Positions 17,202 to 25,843 of a stretch of DNA of 64,000 nucleotides are shown one piece after another. The notes beneath the pieces were generated by a model. That model did no database searches, had not been told where the DNA came from, and saw only the letters and a program-made list of their open reading frames with translations. Each line of letters opens with the position of its first letter. The first letter of the stretch is position 1. The DNA is taken from NCBI GenBank assembly GCA_016209885.1, contig JACQVF010000030.1:1-64000 (forward strand), in the 5' to 3' direction. The translations under genes and the position numbers were made by a program. The stretch is from Gemmatimonadota bacterium. GTDB taxonomy: Bacteria > Gemmatimonadota > Gemmatimonadetes > Longimicrobiales > Gaopeijiaceae.

Positions 17202-17244
17202 GGAGGGTTAGAGGGTTAGAAAACCTCTAACCCTCTAACCCTCT
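17202..17244. repeat. 18-bp perfect palindromic hairpin between folE and queD
   Basis: Bases 17203-17220 are the exact reverse complement of 17226-17243, separated by five bases (17221-17225, AAACC). Each arm is two copies of an eight-base GAGGGTTA unit. The hairpin begins directly at the folE stop codon and ends 30 bp before the queD start. No T-tract follows on the transcribed strand, so it is not a standard intrinsic terminator. It could attenuate or protect the folE message. Confidence 0.85.
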
Positions 17245-17888
17245 CACGTCAGTATCGGATGTGCCAGGCAGAGCCTGAGAAACTCTTCCCGCGTCTTCAG
17301 GTCCTCCAGGAACGCGCCCCGCATGGCGGACGTGATCGTCTTCGAGTTCTGCTTCTCGACGCCCCGCATCATCATGCAGAGGTGATAGGCCTCGATGACG
17401 ACGCCGACGCCCTGGGGCTCGATGGCGTCCCAGAGCGCCTGCGCCACCTGCTCCGTCAGTCGCTCCTGGACCTGAAGCCGGCGGGCGAACACCTCCACGA
17501 GCCGCGGGATCTTGCTGAGCCCGAGGATCTTCCCGTTGGGGATGTAGGCCACGTGCACCTTGCCGAAGAACGGCAGCATATGGTGCTCGCAGAGGGAGTA
17601 GACCTCGATGTCCTTCACGAGTACCATATTGTGGTGCGGCTCCTCGAACAGCGCATCCACCACCACCTGCCCCGGCGAGAGCCGGTAGCCGCGCGTCAGC
17701 CACTGCCAGCTCTTCTCGACTCGCTCCGGCGTCTTCCGCAACCCTTCGCGCGTCGGGTCTTCGCCGAGCCGGCGCAGCATCTCGGCCACCAGCTCCTGGA
17801 AGGGCACCTGGCTCAGATCGATCCGCGCAAGCTTGCGTTCGGTCGTAGCCACCTCGAGACCTGCCTTTCTCGCATTCGCGATCCCCAT
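17244..17888 (-). CDS. folE: GTP cyclohydrolase I
   Basis: A 214-residue protein. The ATG at 17888 follows AGGGG and gives the usual family length; a longer in-frame start exists 69 bp upstream. Family signatures are [20 protein letters not shown], the zinc site Cys/His in [29 protein letters not shown] and the late Cys in [17 protein letters not shown]. The enzyme converts GTP to 7,8-dihydroneopterin triphosphate, feeding folate and, via the adjacent queD, queuosine synthesis. Confidence 0.94.
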   Translation of the reverse strand: MGIANARKAGLEVATTERKLARIDLSQVPFQELVAEMLRRLGEDPTREGLRKTPERVEKSWQWLTRGYRLSPGQVVVDALFEEPHHNMVLVKDIEVYSLCEHHMLPFFGKVHVAYIPNGKILGLSKIPRLVEVFARRLQVQERLTEQVAQALWDAIEPQGVGVVIEAYHLCMMMRGVEKQNSKTITSAMRGAFLEDLKTREEFLRLCLAHPILT

Positions 17889-18509
17889 TCTCGACCCCTG
17901 CGCCAGCGCCGAAGCGAAGGTGATCCGTTCCGCCCGAGGACGCAACTGCGGCCGCACCCTCGCGGGCGGGGCACCAGAGATACCCCACTCGCGGCGGCGG
18001 TTTCCGCAACTCCGGGGTCTGCGCGCTCTGCGCCCGCCGCCTCCCGGCCGCGCAACGCGAAGCCTACGGACCGGAGATCGGTGAGACGCCCTGGGTCAGC
18101 GACCGTAAGCGGTGGCGGAGGGCAATTCGTGATTCGCGAGCAGGCGTGACGAAGCCCAGCCAAGCGCTCATCGCTCGAAAAGAACGGACGCGCTGGAGGG
18201 TGGTCTTATGAAGCCCGGCATCAACCTCTCGGTGACTCCCCCGACGGTTCCGCCTTCCCCGCGATGAGGGCCTGACGTACGCGTCGGGAGTCAGCCCCGG
18301 CTTCACGCAGTGCTGGCTCAAAAACAGGATCCCTCCAGCACGTCCAATCGCAATATACGCTGCCACTCCGTGCAAGTCTAGCACGCGGGTCAGGCGCGTC
18401 AGGCGCATTCAGGCGCTGAGGCGCTCAGGCACTTCGCGCGATTCACGCGCTGCGCGCGCGGCACGCGCTCGGGCTCCCCGAGCGCGCACGCTCCGCGCTC
18501 GCCCCCGAT
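17889..18509. other. 621-bp region without a convincing gene
   Basis: No frame here has convincing codon usage or family features. A 114-codon minus-strand frame (18064-18408) is Arg/Ser-rich and not supported. The stretch 18389-18435 contains imperfect CAGGCGCGT-like tandem repeats. A 9-bp perfect hairpin (18465-18473 with 18477-18485) sits just beyond the matrixin-gene stop and could end that transcript, although no T-tract follows. The 18150-18380 part has slightly lower GC and could be degraded or non-coding RNA sequence. Confidence 0.55.
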
Positions 18510-19244
18510 TCAGGGCGGCACGAGATCGCGTCGCGCGTGGTACAGCGCCCGAAGCGTGGCGCGATCCGCACGGGTGAGCGTGTCGCCCGGGATGAGCCCC
18601 GACCACATCAGGTCCCGTGGGTTCGGCGAATGGCTCAGGATCCCCAGGGCGTGGCCCATCTCGTGCGTGACCAGTCGCCGCAGCCGCACCGCGTCCGTCC
18701 CGGGGCGCGACGAGATCGTGACCACCAGCGCAATCCGCGTGGAGTCGCCATCCGCACGCGGCCACCGTTTCAGCCGCTTCACGGGCGCACCGCCTTCGTC
18801 CCGGCCTTCCTCGATGCAGCCTTGCGTCGATGCGGCCCCCGATGTCGCGGGCCCTACGCAGTCATCCGGCACACGCACGGCGCGGGGCCCATCCGCCCAA
18901 ACCAGAAGCACCCCCGCCCGCCCCGGATCCGCCGCCTCCCTCAGCCGTACCTCGCCGAGGGCCGCCGCCCGGTTCCAGGCCGCAGATGCGTCACTCAGCG
19001 CCTCCGCCAGCGACGGACGCGTGGGATCGCTCGCCTCCATTACGAGAACGGGAACGGTGGCGCCCAGACCCCAGTGGAACGTGAACATGTCCGCCGCAGC
19101 CGAGTCGCCCACTGCTACCGGCAGGAGCAGCCGAAAGTCGTACGGGAGGTCCGCTTCACTCGGGGAAAGCGGCAGCGTCGGAGTCTCGCAGCCGGGCGCC
19201 AGCAGAATGGCCGCCAGCCCGCACAGTCGCTCTACCGCCCTCAC
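18510..19244 (-). CDS. matrixin-like zinc metalloprotease, lipoprotein
   Basis: A 244-residue protein starting at GTG, overlapping the upstream stop (GTGA). A lipoprotein signal is seen in LAAILLAPGCETP, with Cys near residue 19. The C-terminal part carries the extended zinc site HEMGHALGILSH (194-205), the HExxHxxGxxH metzincin pattern, followed by a Met-turn candidate in DLMWSG (Met213). The preceding region has a matrixin-like TRIALVVTI strand. It should act as a surface- or periplasm-anchored peptidase. It is co-transcribed with the barrel-like protein upstream. Confidence 0.82.
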   Translation of the reverse strand: MRAVERLCGLAAILLAPGCETPTLPLSPSEADLPYDFRLLLPVAVGDSAAADMFTFHWGLGATVPVLVMEASDPTRPSLAEALSDASAAWNRAAALGEVRLREAADPGRAGVLLVWADGPRAVRVPDDCVGPATSGAASTQGCIEEGRDEGGAPVKRLKRWPRADGDSTRIALVVTISSRPGTDAVRLRRLVTHEMGHALGILSHSPNPRDLMWSGLIPGDTLTRADRATLRALYHARRDLVPP

Positions 19245-19915
19245 CTCTCACCTCCCGGCCCCACCGTGACCCCCACCAGCAGCCTCGCCACGCTTCCATC
19301 CACGCCGCCCTCACGCCGGAACGCTACCGAGCCAAACGAATGCCCCTGCAGCTCCAGCTCGATACGCAACGGCAAATCGACAGGAGGCTTTACGCCCGCT
19401 CCGCCCATGAGCAGAAGCCCCGTGTGGCTCCCCTCGCGCAGGATCGCCAGCTCGGAACCATGGTACGCGATGAGCCCTGCGCCCGCCCGCCCGTACAGCC
19501 ACCGGACCCGCGGACGGTAGCGTAGTCCCAGGGTCCCGTGTACCACCGTGACCTCGCCCGCATGCCAGCGGCCGCCGGGTCCGTTGCCATCCAGGCCGCC
19601 CCGACTCAGGGCCGCCACAAACTCTAGCGAAAGCTGCTCGTCCACCGGATGAAGGAGCGCCGCGCCCAGGAACGGAGAGGGCCCGGGCCGGAGCGTGGCG
19701 CTCCCGGCCTCGAGCCGCCCCTCGTGCACGACGTCCGCCTGCGCCAGTACCGTGGATAGCGCCACCCCCGCCCGCGCCTCGACCCGAAGCACCGGCGCCT
19801 GCGCAACCAGCGGCGTCGACCCACAGGCCGCCCACAGGCCGGCGCCCATGAGCGGCCGACGCAGCCGACGCACCCACCTGCGAATTCCCTCCAGCGGGCG
19901 TCTCCTCGGCCTCAC
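19241..19915 (-). CDS. predicted outer-membrane beta-barrel protein
   Basis: A 224-residue protein with a basic N-terminus (Arg-rich) and a hydrophobic signal ending GSTPLVAQA. The mature part shows alternating hydrophobic strands separated by turns (SLEFVAALSRGGLD, TLGLRYRPRVRWLYGRAG, RIELELQGHSFGSVAF) and ends VARLLVGVTVGP, consistent with an eight-strand OmpA/OmpX-like barrel. No family is recognised. The overlap with the matrixin-like lipoprotein suggests the two are expressed together at the outer membrane. Confidence 0.65.
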   Translation of the reverse strand: MRPRRRPLEGIRRWVRRLRRPLMGAGLWAACGSTPLVAQAPVLRVEARAGVALSTVLAQADVVHEGRLEAGSATLRPGPSPFLGAALLHPVDEQLSLEFVAALSRGGLDGNGPGGRWHAGEVTVVHGTLGLRYRPRVRWLYGRAGAGLIAYHGSELAILREGSHTGLLLMGGAGVKPPVDLPLRIELELQGHSFGSVAFRREGGVDGSVARLLVGVTVGPGGER

Positions 19916-20110
19916 CTTCCTCGAATCCGCTCCCGCCCAGCCCCCCCCCGCGCAAGATCCTGCGCCACGCTCCCGGCCGGCGCAAGCTGGCCGCTGCTCC
20001 TGGCCCTCGACCCGCGCTCACCCGTTCCCCTCCGCAGACCCGCCCCGCTGCACTCGGGCGCCCGCCTTACCGCCACACATTCTCCTTCCGGCACGCCATG
20101 CGCCCACAGG

Positions 20111-20139
20111 TTGACAGACCCCCGAACCCTCTCTAGCGT
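20111..20139 (+). promoter_or_regulatory. candidate promoter, possibly for leaderless transcript
   Basis: A perfect TTGACA at 20111-20116 is followed after 17 bp by TAGCGT at 20134-20139 (T, A and final T match the -10 consensus). An ATG begins six bases after the -10 box, at 20146. With normal spacing transcription would begin at or next to that ATG, giving a leaderless message. It is the best upstream promoter for the metal-importer genes. Confidence 0.55.
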
Positions 20140-20145
20140 ACACTC

Positions 20146-20502
20146 ATGTATCCACAGCGGGCCCGACGGCCGGACGGGACTATCGCCGTGATTCGGAAGG
20201 CGATCGCCATCACGATCATCGGCGTGCTCGGCGGACTGCCCGTCGGCGTGCCGATCCTCGACCGCGATCTCGTGCGCGAGCACCCGGTTGTGGAGGCACA
20301 CCACCATCCGGGCGCCTGTGTGCGCTCGCATGACCACACGCTGTGCACGGCGTGGGGCTCGCTCCGCGTGGCGTCGCACTCGCGGCCGATCGCGCACGTT
20401 CCGGAGGAAGTTCGCCTCCTGCTGCGGACCCCCGTCGACGTCGCGACGCTCGCCCGGCTCGACCTCGCTTCCCCTCATCCCCGCGCGCCGCCCCTGGCCT
20501 GA
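20146..20502 (+). CDS. small exported or membrane-anchored His/Cys-containing protein
   Basis: A 118-residue protein if the ATG at 20146 is used; a GTG at 20188 would give a shorter form beginning at the hydrophobic segment (VIRKAIAITIIGVLGGLPVGV). After this signal-like segment comes a short His/Cys-rich stretch (VEAHHHPGACVRSHDHTLC), which could bind metal. It precedes a metal-importer operon, so a role in metal sensing or delivery is plausible but unproven. No family is recognised. There is no Shine-Dalgarno before 20146, in line with a leaderless start. Confidence 0.5.
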   Translation: MYPQRARRPDGTIAVIRKAIAITIIGVLGGLPVGVPILDRDLVREHPVVEAHHHPGACVRSHDHTLCTAWGSLRVASHSRPIAHVPEEVRLLLRTPVDVATLARLDLASPHPRAPPLA

Positions 20503-20568
20503 CGCGCAGGTCCGGGACTGGACGTATTCCCGGGTCCTGACGGACGTGTCTCGCGCCTGACCGGGGTG

Positions 20569-20603
20569 TCCTCGGAATCCTCGGAATCCTCGGAATCCTC
20601 GGG
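20569..20603 (+). repeat. 9-bp tandem repeat, nearly four copies
   Basis: The unit TCCTCGGAA occurs three times in tandem (20569-20595) followed by a partial copy to 20603. It lies between the small His-rich protein gene and the outer-membrane protein gene. Confidence 0.9.
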
Positions 20604-20644
20604 CAGGCACGCCAGCCAACGGTTCCCACCCAGGGGAGAGTACG

Positions 20645-22153
20645 GTGACATTTTCGAGTCTCTATCGATGCGTTCGGCGGATGGCCGTGCGAGGGCTCGT
20701 GGCCGCAGCCGTGGGCCTCGTGGCGGCGGGCCGGGCCGACGCGCAGGCGGCGCCGTCCGCCGCGGTGGACTCGCTGCGCCGCGAGATCGCCGCCCTCCGG
20801 GCGCAGATCGACAGCCTGCGGGAGACGCTTTCTCTGGGCGCTCGGGGAGCACGTGAGCCCGCAGCGCCTCGCGATGAGCTTGCCGCGCTGCGCGCCGCGG
20901 CAGCGGCAGCCGTGGCTGACACCGCGGCGGCCGCGGGCGCCGTCGCCCGGCTTCGGGAGGCGGCCAGGGCAGTAGCTGCGGACACCGCGGCGCCGCAGGA
21001 CAGTCTTGCCGAGCTCCGCGCCGCGGCCGAAGCGGCGGCCCGCTCGGGCGAGACGCAACCGCAGCCCCAGACGCCTCCGCCGCAGACGCAGTTCATCGGA
21101 CGCGAGCGAAGCCTCCAGGCGCTCAACCCGGAGATCAGCGTCAATACGGACGTATTCACCTTCCTCACGAGCGATTCGCCGGACGAGGACAACTTCGTGC
21201 CTCGGGAGTTTGAGATCTCCTTGCAGGCGCCACTCGATCCTTACTCGCGGGCCAAGATCTTCGTCTCGTACCACGCCGAGGGTGGCACGCCGGCGCCGTT
21301 CGGCGAAGTCGAGGGCGTCGGTGGGCACGGGGAGGGCGAGGGAAGCGCGACGGAAGTCGAGGAGGGCTACGTCCAATGGGTCAACCTGCCCGGCGGACTG
21401 GGGCTTTCCCTCGGGAAAATCCGCCAGCGGCTGGGCACGCTGAATCGCTGGCACCGACACGCGCTGCCGGCCCAGTCGCTGCCGCTGCCCTACCTCGCCT
21501 GGCTCGGCGAGGAGGGCCTGGCGCAGACGGGCGCGTCGCTCTACTGGCTTGCGCCGGTCCACGGCTTCGGGACCTACGAGCTCTGGATGGACGTCATGCG
21601 AAGCGGCAACGAGTCGATGTTCGGCGAATCCCGCAAGCCGAACGTGCTCGGCCACCTGAACGCGTTCTGGGAGCTCTCGCCTGCCACGTACTTCGAGATC
21701 GGCGCGAGCGGCCTGGTGGGCCGCTATGAGGAGGAGGGTGTGCGCGCGGACGCCCAGCTCTTCAGCGTGGAAACGGCGTTCAACTGGCGCCCCCCGGAGC
21801 GCTCCCTCTACCGGGACCTCACGCTGCGCGCGGCGCTCCTCCTGCATCGACGCGACCCACTCGAGGCGCCGGGCGGGGACGTGGAGATGCGGAGCTCCTT
21901 CGGCGCGTACGCGCTCGGCGAGTACCGCCTGTCGCAGCGCTGGGTGGCGGGACTGCGATACGACTACGTGGAGAACCCCGACGTCGACGGCGAGAGCGCG
22001 TGGATGCTCGCGCCGACGCTGACCTGGTGGCAGAGCGAATGGGTGCGGATCCGGGCCGAGTACGATCTGCTGGATGGGCCCGACCAGACGATGGGCCAGT
22101 TCTTGATCCAGTTCACGTTCGCCATGGGCCCCCACAAGCACGAGACATACTGA
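20645..22153 (+). CDS. outer-membrane porin-like protein of the metal-importer operon
   Basis: A 502-residue protein starting at GTG after a GGGAG site. It has a signal peptide ending AAGRADAQA. Residues 35-140 are an Ala-rich coiled coil (DSLRREIAALRAQIDSLRETL). The C-terminal 350 residues show many amphipathic strands ending in an aromatic-rich finale (FLIQFTFAMGPHKHETY), typical of an outer-membrane barrel. A Gly/His/Glu-rich loop (GVGGHGEGEG) could bind metal. Directly upstream of the metal-binding-protein gene, it is likely the outer-membrane entry or docking partner; this is inferred from position. Confidence 0.75.
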   Translation: MTFSSLYRCVRRMAVRGLVAAAVGLVAAGRADAQAAPSAAVDSLRREIAALRAQIDSLRETLSLGARGAREPAAPRDELAALRAAAAAAVADTAAAAGAVARLREAARAVAADTAAPQDSLAELRAAAEAAARSGETQPQPQTPPPQTQFIGRERSLQALNPEISVNTDVFTFLTSDSPDEDNFVPREFEISLQAPLDPYSRAKIFVSYHAEGGTPAPFGEVEGVGGHGEGEGSATEVEEGYVQWVNLPGGLGLSLGKIRQRLGTLNRWHRHALPAQSLPLPYLAWLGEEGLAQTGASLYWLAPVHGFGTYELWMDVMRSGNESMFGESRKPNVLGHLNAFWELSPATYFEIGASGLVGRYEEEGVRADAQLFSVETAFNWRPPERSLYRDLTLRAALLLHRRDPLEAPGGDVEMRSSFGAYALGEYRLSQRWVAGLRYDYVENPDVDGESAWMLAPTLTWWQSEWVRIRAEYDLLDGPDQTMGQFLIQFTFAMGPHKHETY

Positions 22154-22225
22154 GCGGGCCGGTCGCGGATCCGGAAAGGACGCGCCCGGTAACCACACCA
22201 CGAACGAAGGAACGAAGGAACGACG

Positions 22226-23305
22226 ATGATCAGCTACGCGCTGGTTCTGCTGACCGCTGTCGCACCGGTCCTGGCGCGACCGGCCGTCCACAGCTCCGAC
22301 GGCCCCGAACCCCCCGCACGGGTGGGACCCGCGCCGCTGCGGGTCGTGACGACCCTGTCGGTCTACGCATCCATCGCGCGCGAGATCGGCGGCAACGAGG
22401 TGGAGGTGATGTCCATCGCCTCCCCCGTCGAGGACGCGCATTTCGTGCGGCCGAAGCCGAGTTTCGCCCTCGAGCTCCGGCGCGCGGACCTGTTTGTGAG
22501 CACGGGGCTCGATCTCGAGCTATGGGTGCCGCCGCTGCTGGACAAGGCGGGCAACGCGCGGGTGATCGAGGGCGCAACGGGCTACGTCGCGACCTACCCG
22601 GGCATCCAGCTCCTGGACATCCCGGCCGTGGCGAACCGGAGCCAGGGTGATATCCACATCTTCGGCAATCCGCACCTCCACACCGATCCGCTCCGCGCCG
22701 TACAGATCGCCCGAAACATCACGACGGGCCTGAAGAAAGTCGCGCCCGACCGCGCGCCGACCTTCGACCAGCGCCTGGCCAGCTTCACGGACCGGATCTA
22801 CCGCCGCCTGTTCGGCGACGAACTGGTGGATGCGCTCGGCGGTGAGACGCTCGAGAAGCTCGCCAGGTCCGGCAACCTATTCGCGTTCCTCGACTCGCAC
22901 GCCCTCGACGGCGAGCCGCTGGTCCATCGGCTCGGCGGCTGGCTCGCCGCGGCTGCGCCGTTTCGCGGCAAGGAGATCGTCTGCTACCACAAGGATTGGG
23001 CGTACTTCGAGGACCGCTTCCAGATCCACTGCGCCGAGTTCGTCGAGCCGAAGCCGGGGATCCCGCCGACCCCGGGCCATGTGGCCAGGGTCATCCAGAC
23101 GATGCAGCAGCGCGGCGTGAGAGTCGTCCTCGCCGCGAACTACTACGACCGCAACAAGGTCGAGGCCGTGGCCCGCCGCGGGAACGGTGTGCCCGTCATT
23201 GTCACCCTGTACCCCGGCGGAATGACGGGCGTCAACGACTACTTCGCCCTCGTCGACCACTGGGTAGCCGCGCTGGCGGACGCGTTCCGCAAGCTCAGCT
23301 CCTGA
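22226..23305 (+). CDS. metal ABC transporter substrate-binding protein (ZnuA/TroA family)
   Basis: A 359-residue protein. The ATG follows AAGGAACG, part of a GAACGAAG tandem repeat at 22202-22224. Signal-like residues precede the family opening LRVVTTLSVYASIAREIGG. Metal-site candidates are His in VEDAHFVRPKPSFA, His in GNPHLHTDPLRAVQIA, the CYHKDWAYFEDRF segment and an acidic residue late in the protein (GVNDYFALVDHW). Members capture zinc or manganese in the periplasm; which metal is not certain. It is followed 28 bp later by the permease. Confidence 0.9.
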   Translation: MISYALVLLTAVAPVLARPAVHSSDGPEPPARVGPAPLRVVTTLSVYASIAREIGGNEVEVMSIASPVEDAHFVRPKPSFALELRRADLFVSTGLDLELWVPPLLDKAGNARVIEGATGYVATYPGIQLLDIPAVANRSQGDIHIFGNPHLHTDPLRAVQIARNITTGLKKVAPDRAPTFDQRLASFTDRIYRRLFGDELVDALGGETLEKLARSGNLFAFLDSHALDGEPLVHRLGGWLAAAAPFRGKEIVCYHKDWAYFEDRFQIHCAEFVEPKPGIPPTPGHVARVIQTMQQRGVRVVLAANYYDRNKVEAVARRGNGVPVIVTLYPGGMTGVNDYFALVDHWVAALADAFRKLSS

Positions 23306-23333
23306 CCGCGAACCGCCACGGAGGAAGCGCCCA

Positions 23334-24224
23334 ATGCTCGATCTCATCCTCACGCCAACGGTATGCGCGCTGGTCATCCTGCTGGCCCACGCCTACTTCG
23401 GGCTGCACATCATCAAGCGGGGCATCATCTTTGTGGACCTGGCGCTCGCCCAAATCGCCGCGCTCGGCAGCACCGTGGCGGTCATGGTCGGCTTCCACGC
23501 GGGCACCCCCACCGCCTACGCGTTCGCCTATGCGTTCACGCTCATCGGGGGCCTCATCTTCAGCTTCAGCCGCATGGAGGACTCGCCCGTCCCCCAGGAG
23601 GCGATCATCGGGATCACCTTCGTCGTCGCCTCGGCGACGGTCATCCTCCTGGCGAGCTTCTCCGCGGAGGGGGCCGAGCAGATCAAGGAGACGCTGACCG
23701 GAACCCTCATCTGGGTGACCTGGGCCGACGTCCTCAAGATCCTGGGGGCCTACGTGGTGGTCACCCTGTTCCACTACGTGTTCCGGCGCCCCATGCTCGC
23801 CATCTCCTTCACGCCGGAACGCCAGCGGCATCTGCGGCTCTGGGACTTCCTATTCTACGCGAGCTTCGGCTTCGTGATCACCATGTCGGTGCCGGTCGCC
23901 GGGGTCCTCATGGTGTTCAGTGTGCTCGTGATTCCGGCGGTCATCGCCTTCCTCTACACCCGCCGCTTCCTGAGCGCGCTGCTCCTGGCCTGGGCGTCCG
24001 GGACCGTCGCCATCGTGGGCGGGATCACCGTCTCCTTCCTCTGGGACGTCACGACGGGGCCGCTGCTGGTCTGCGCCTTCGGCGCCGCTCTTATCCTCGC
24101 GGCCGCCATCCGGCCGTTGATTGTCCGGGGACGCGCCCGAGGCATCGAGGTGCCCGAGTTCCTCGCCCGCGAGGAACAGATCGTTTCCCCCATCGCGCTG
24201 CAGCCGAGCGCGGAAAAGAGCTGA
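23334..24224 (+). CDS. metal ABC transporter permease (ABC-3 family)
   Basis: A 296-residue membrane protein with about eight hydrophobic segments, with GGAGG before the ATG. Family hallmarks include HIIKRGIIFVDLALAQIAALG, SPVPQEAIIGITFVVASA and the SVPVAGVLMVFSVLVIPA segment. It forms the membrane channel for zinc or manganese with the preceding binding protein. The usual ATPase gene is missing on both sides. The C-terminal tail past residue 265 is hydrophilic and cytoplasmic. Confidence 0.9.
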   Translation: MLDLILTPTVCALVILLAHAYFGLHIIKRGIIFVDLALAQIAALGSTVAVMVGFHAGTPTAYAFAYAFTLIGGLIFSFSRMEDSPVPQEAIIGITFVVASATVILLASFSAEGAEQIKETLTGTLIWVTWADVLKILGAYVVVTLFHYVFRRPMLAISFTPERQRHLRLWDFLFYASFGFVITMSVPVAGVLMVFSVLVIPAVIAFLYTRRFLSALLLAWASGTVAIVGGITVSFLWDVTTGPLLVCAFGAALILAAAIRPLIVRGRARGIEVPEFLAREEQIVSPIALQPSAEKS

Positions 24225-24307
24225 CTTCGGTGCTCTCCGCGCTCTCGGCGCTCCGGCGGACGCACCGGCGGACGCGCGTGGAGTGAGCGGTTTCGGATCG
24301 CGGACGC

Positions 24308-25195
24308 TCAGGACGACCGGAGCGACTCCGGTCCGCGGAAAGAGCGCAGCAGGCGCAGGTTCCGTGTGTCGTGGAGCACGCCAGCCCCTTCTTTCGGCGT
24401 CTCGATGATCTTGGGCACCCGGCCGAAGCGCGGGTCTGTCATGATGCGTCGAAACGGGAGCTCGCCGAGCGACCCCTGACCGATCTGCTCGTGCCGGTCC
24501 TTCCGGGACGCGAGCGGGTGGCGGGAGTCGTTGAGATGAAAAAGCCGAAGGCGGCCCAGGCCGATGAGCGCATCGAATTCGCGCAGCACGCCGTCGTAGT
24601 CGCGAACCAGATCGTAGCCCGCCGCATAAACGTGGCACGTATCGAGGCAGACGCCGAGACGTCGCCGTAGCGGGTGCGGCACTCGCCGGATCATGTAAGC
24701 CAGCTCCTCGAAGCTCGCCCCCAGGGCGTGACCGGTGCCGGCCGTCGTCTCCAGGAGGACAACAGTCGGCGCCGGCACGCGGGATAAGGCGCGAGCGAGG
24801 GCGTCGGCGTTCCGGGCGAGGCCGCTCTCGCGATCGCCGTCCGTCGCGTGGCCCGGATGGGTGACCAGGTACTTCAGCTCGAGAAGTGCACAACGCTCGA
24901 GCTCGCGGATGAACGCCTCGAGCGACCGCCGGTAAAGCGCCGGGTCCGGGGATGCCAGATTGATCAAGTAGGAGTCGTGCGCGATGGCTATGCGGATCCC
25001 GTGGCTCCGCCGCTCCGCCCTGAAGGCCGCCCGCTCCTCTGGGTCGAGCCTCGGCTCGCGCCAGCGGTTCGGCTGCTTCGTGAAAAGCTGAAGCACGCAG
25101 GCGCCAATCTCGCGCCCGCGCCCCGGCGCCCGCCGTATACCTCCGGCCACCGATACGTGCGCGCCAAGCTCGTCACGCGACGCCGGCCCCTTCAT
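24308..25195 (-). CDS. nfo: deoxyribonuclease IV (AP endonuclease)
   Basis: A 295-residue TIM-barrel endonuclease IV. The opening LGAHVSVAGGI, IAHDSYLINLASPD, YLVTHPGHATDG, VVLLETTAGTGHALG, GVCLDTCHVYAAGYD and LFHLNDSRHPLASRKDRHE with QIGQGSLG supply the conserved His, Glu and Asp ligands of the trinuclear zinc site. It cleaves DNA 5' to abasic sites in base excision repair. It lies 18 bp after the coiled-coil gene on the same strand. Confidence 0.95.
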   Translation of the reverse strand: MKGPASRDELGAHVSVAGGIRRAPGRGREIGACVLQLFTKQPNRWREPRLDPEERAAFRAERRSHGIRIAIAHDSYLINLASPDPALYRRSLEAFIRELERCALLELKYLVTHPGHATDGDRESGLARNADALARALSRVPAPTVVLLETTAGTGHALGASFEELAYMIRRVPHPLRRRLGVCLDTCHVYAAGYDLVRDYDGVLREFDALIGLGRLRLFHLNDSRHPLASRKDRHEQIGQGSLGELPFRRIMTDPRFGRVPKIIETPKEGAGVLHDTRNLRLLRSFRGPESLRSS

Positions 25196-25213
25196 CGCCC
25201 GCGGTTCGACAGC

Positions 25214-25843
25214 TCAGTACGGCGGGGCCGTGCGATACGGGACCAGGCCCCGCGAGAACGCCAGGTCATCCGCCCGCGCGTGCCGCGCCCTCACTTCCAC
25301 CAGAAGCTCGTCGATCACAGGCCCGACCTCGCGGACGCGCCGCTCGAGCTCCCGCCGCTGTTCCAGTGCCTCTCGCACCCCGGGACGTTCCAGGTAGCGC
25401 GTCGAGTCGCGCGGCTCCACCCTGGTAGGCACGCCGCGGGCGCGCGAGACCGCGGCGAGGTACACCTGCCGCGCATCGCCCAGTGCCTTCTCGAGGCGCG
25501 CTCGCTCGGCCAGCAGACCCAGAAGCCGGACCTCAGCCTGTATCGCCGAGCGCGCCGCCGCCCGCGTCGGCTCCAGCTCCGGCGCCGCCTCCAACTCTTC
25601 CAGACGCCGGAGCAGATCCTCCTTGCCGCGCCGCACCTCGGCGTACCGCTGCGCCAGCCCCTCCCGCTCCGCCGCCGCGTTCACCACCGCCACCTGCCGC
25701 GACAGGGCGCGATTCTCCAGGAGAAGCTGCCGGAGCGCGGCCTGCCCGAGCGGCAGCTCTTCCGAACGATCCAGCGGCACCGCGCACAGAAGAAGCGCCA
25801 CCACACTGCTCAGTACGATCCCGACAACGACTTTCCACTTCAT
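25214..25843 (-). CDS. membrane-anchored coiled-coil protein
   Basis: A 209-residue protein. Residues 5-22 (VVVGIVLSSVVALLLCAVPL) form a signal anchor. The rest is a nearly continuous predicted coiled coil rich in Leu, Arg and Glu (RQLLLENRALSRQVAVV, KEDLLRRLEELEA, REALEQRRELERRVREVG). No catalytic motif is visible. It is probably a periplasmic helical protein. The nfo gene follows 18 bp later, but a functional link is not evident. Confidence 0.68.
   Translation of the reverse strand: MKWKVVVGIVLSSVVALLLCAVPLDRSEELPLGQAALRQLLLENRALSRQVAVVNAAAEREGLAQRYAEVRRGKEDLLRRLEELEAAPELEPTRAAARSAIQAEVRLLGLLAERARLEKALGDARQVYLAAVSRARGVPTRVEPRDSTRYLERPGVREALEQRRELERRVREVGPVIDELLVEVRARHARADDLAFSRGLVPYRTAPPY

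Noticed and set aside
18064-18408. 114-codon minus-strand gene
   Set aside because: Arg/Ser-rich, no ribosome-binding site, no domain and codon usage unlike neighbours.
20569-20603. CRISPR array
   Set aside because: Units are nine bases with no spacers, and no cas genes are present.
20216-22441. 741-codon minus-strand open frame opposite the outer-membrane protein
   Set aside because: Low-complexity Arg/Ala-rich translation without domains; the plus strand carries a signal peptide, coiled coil and barrel.
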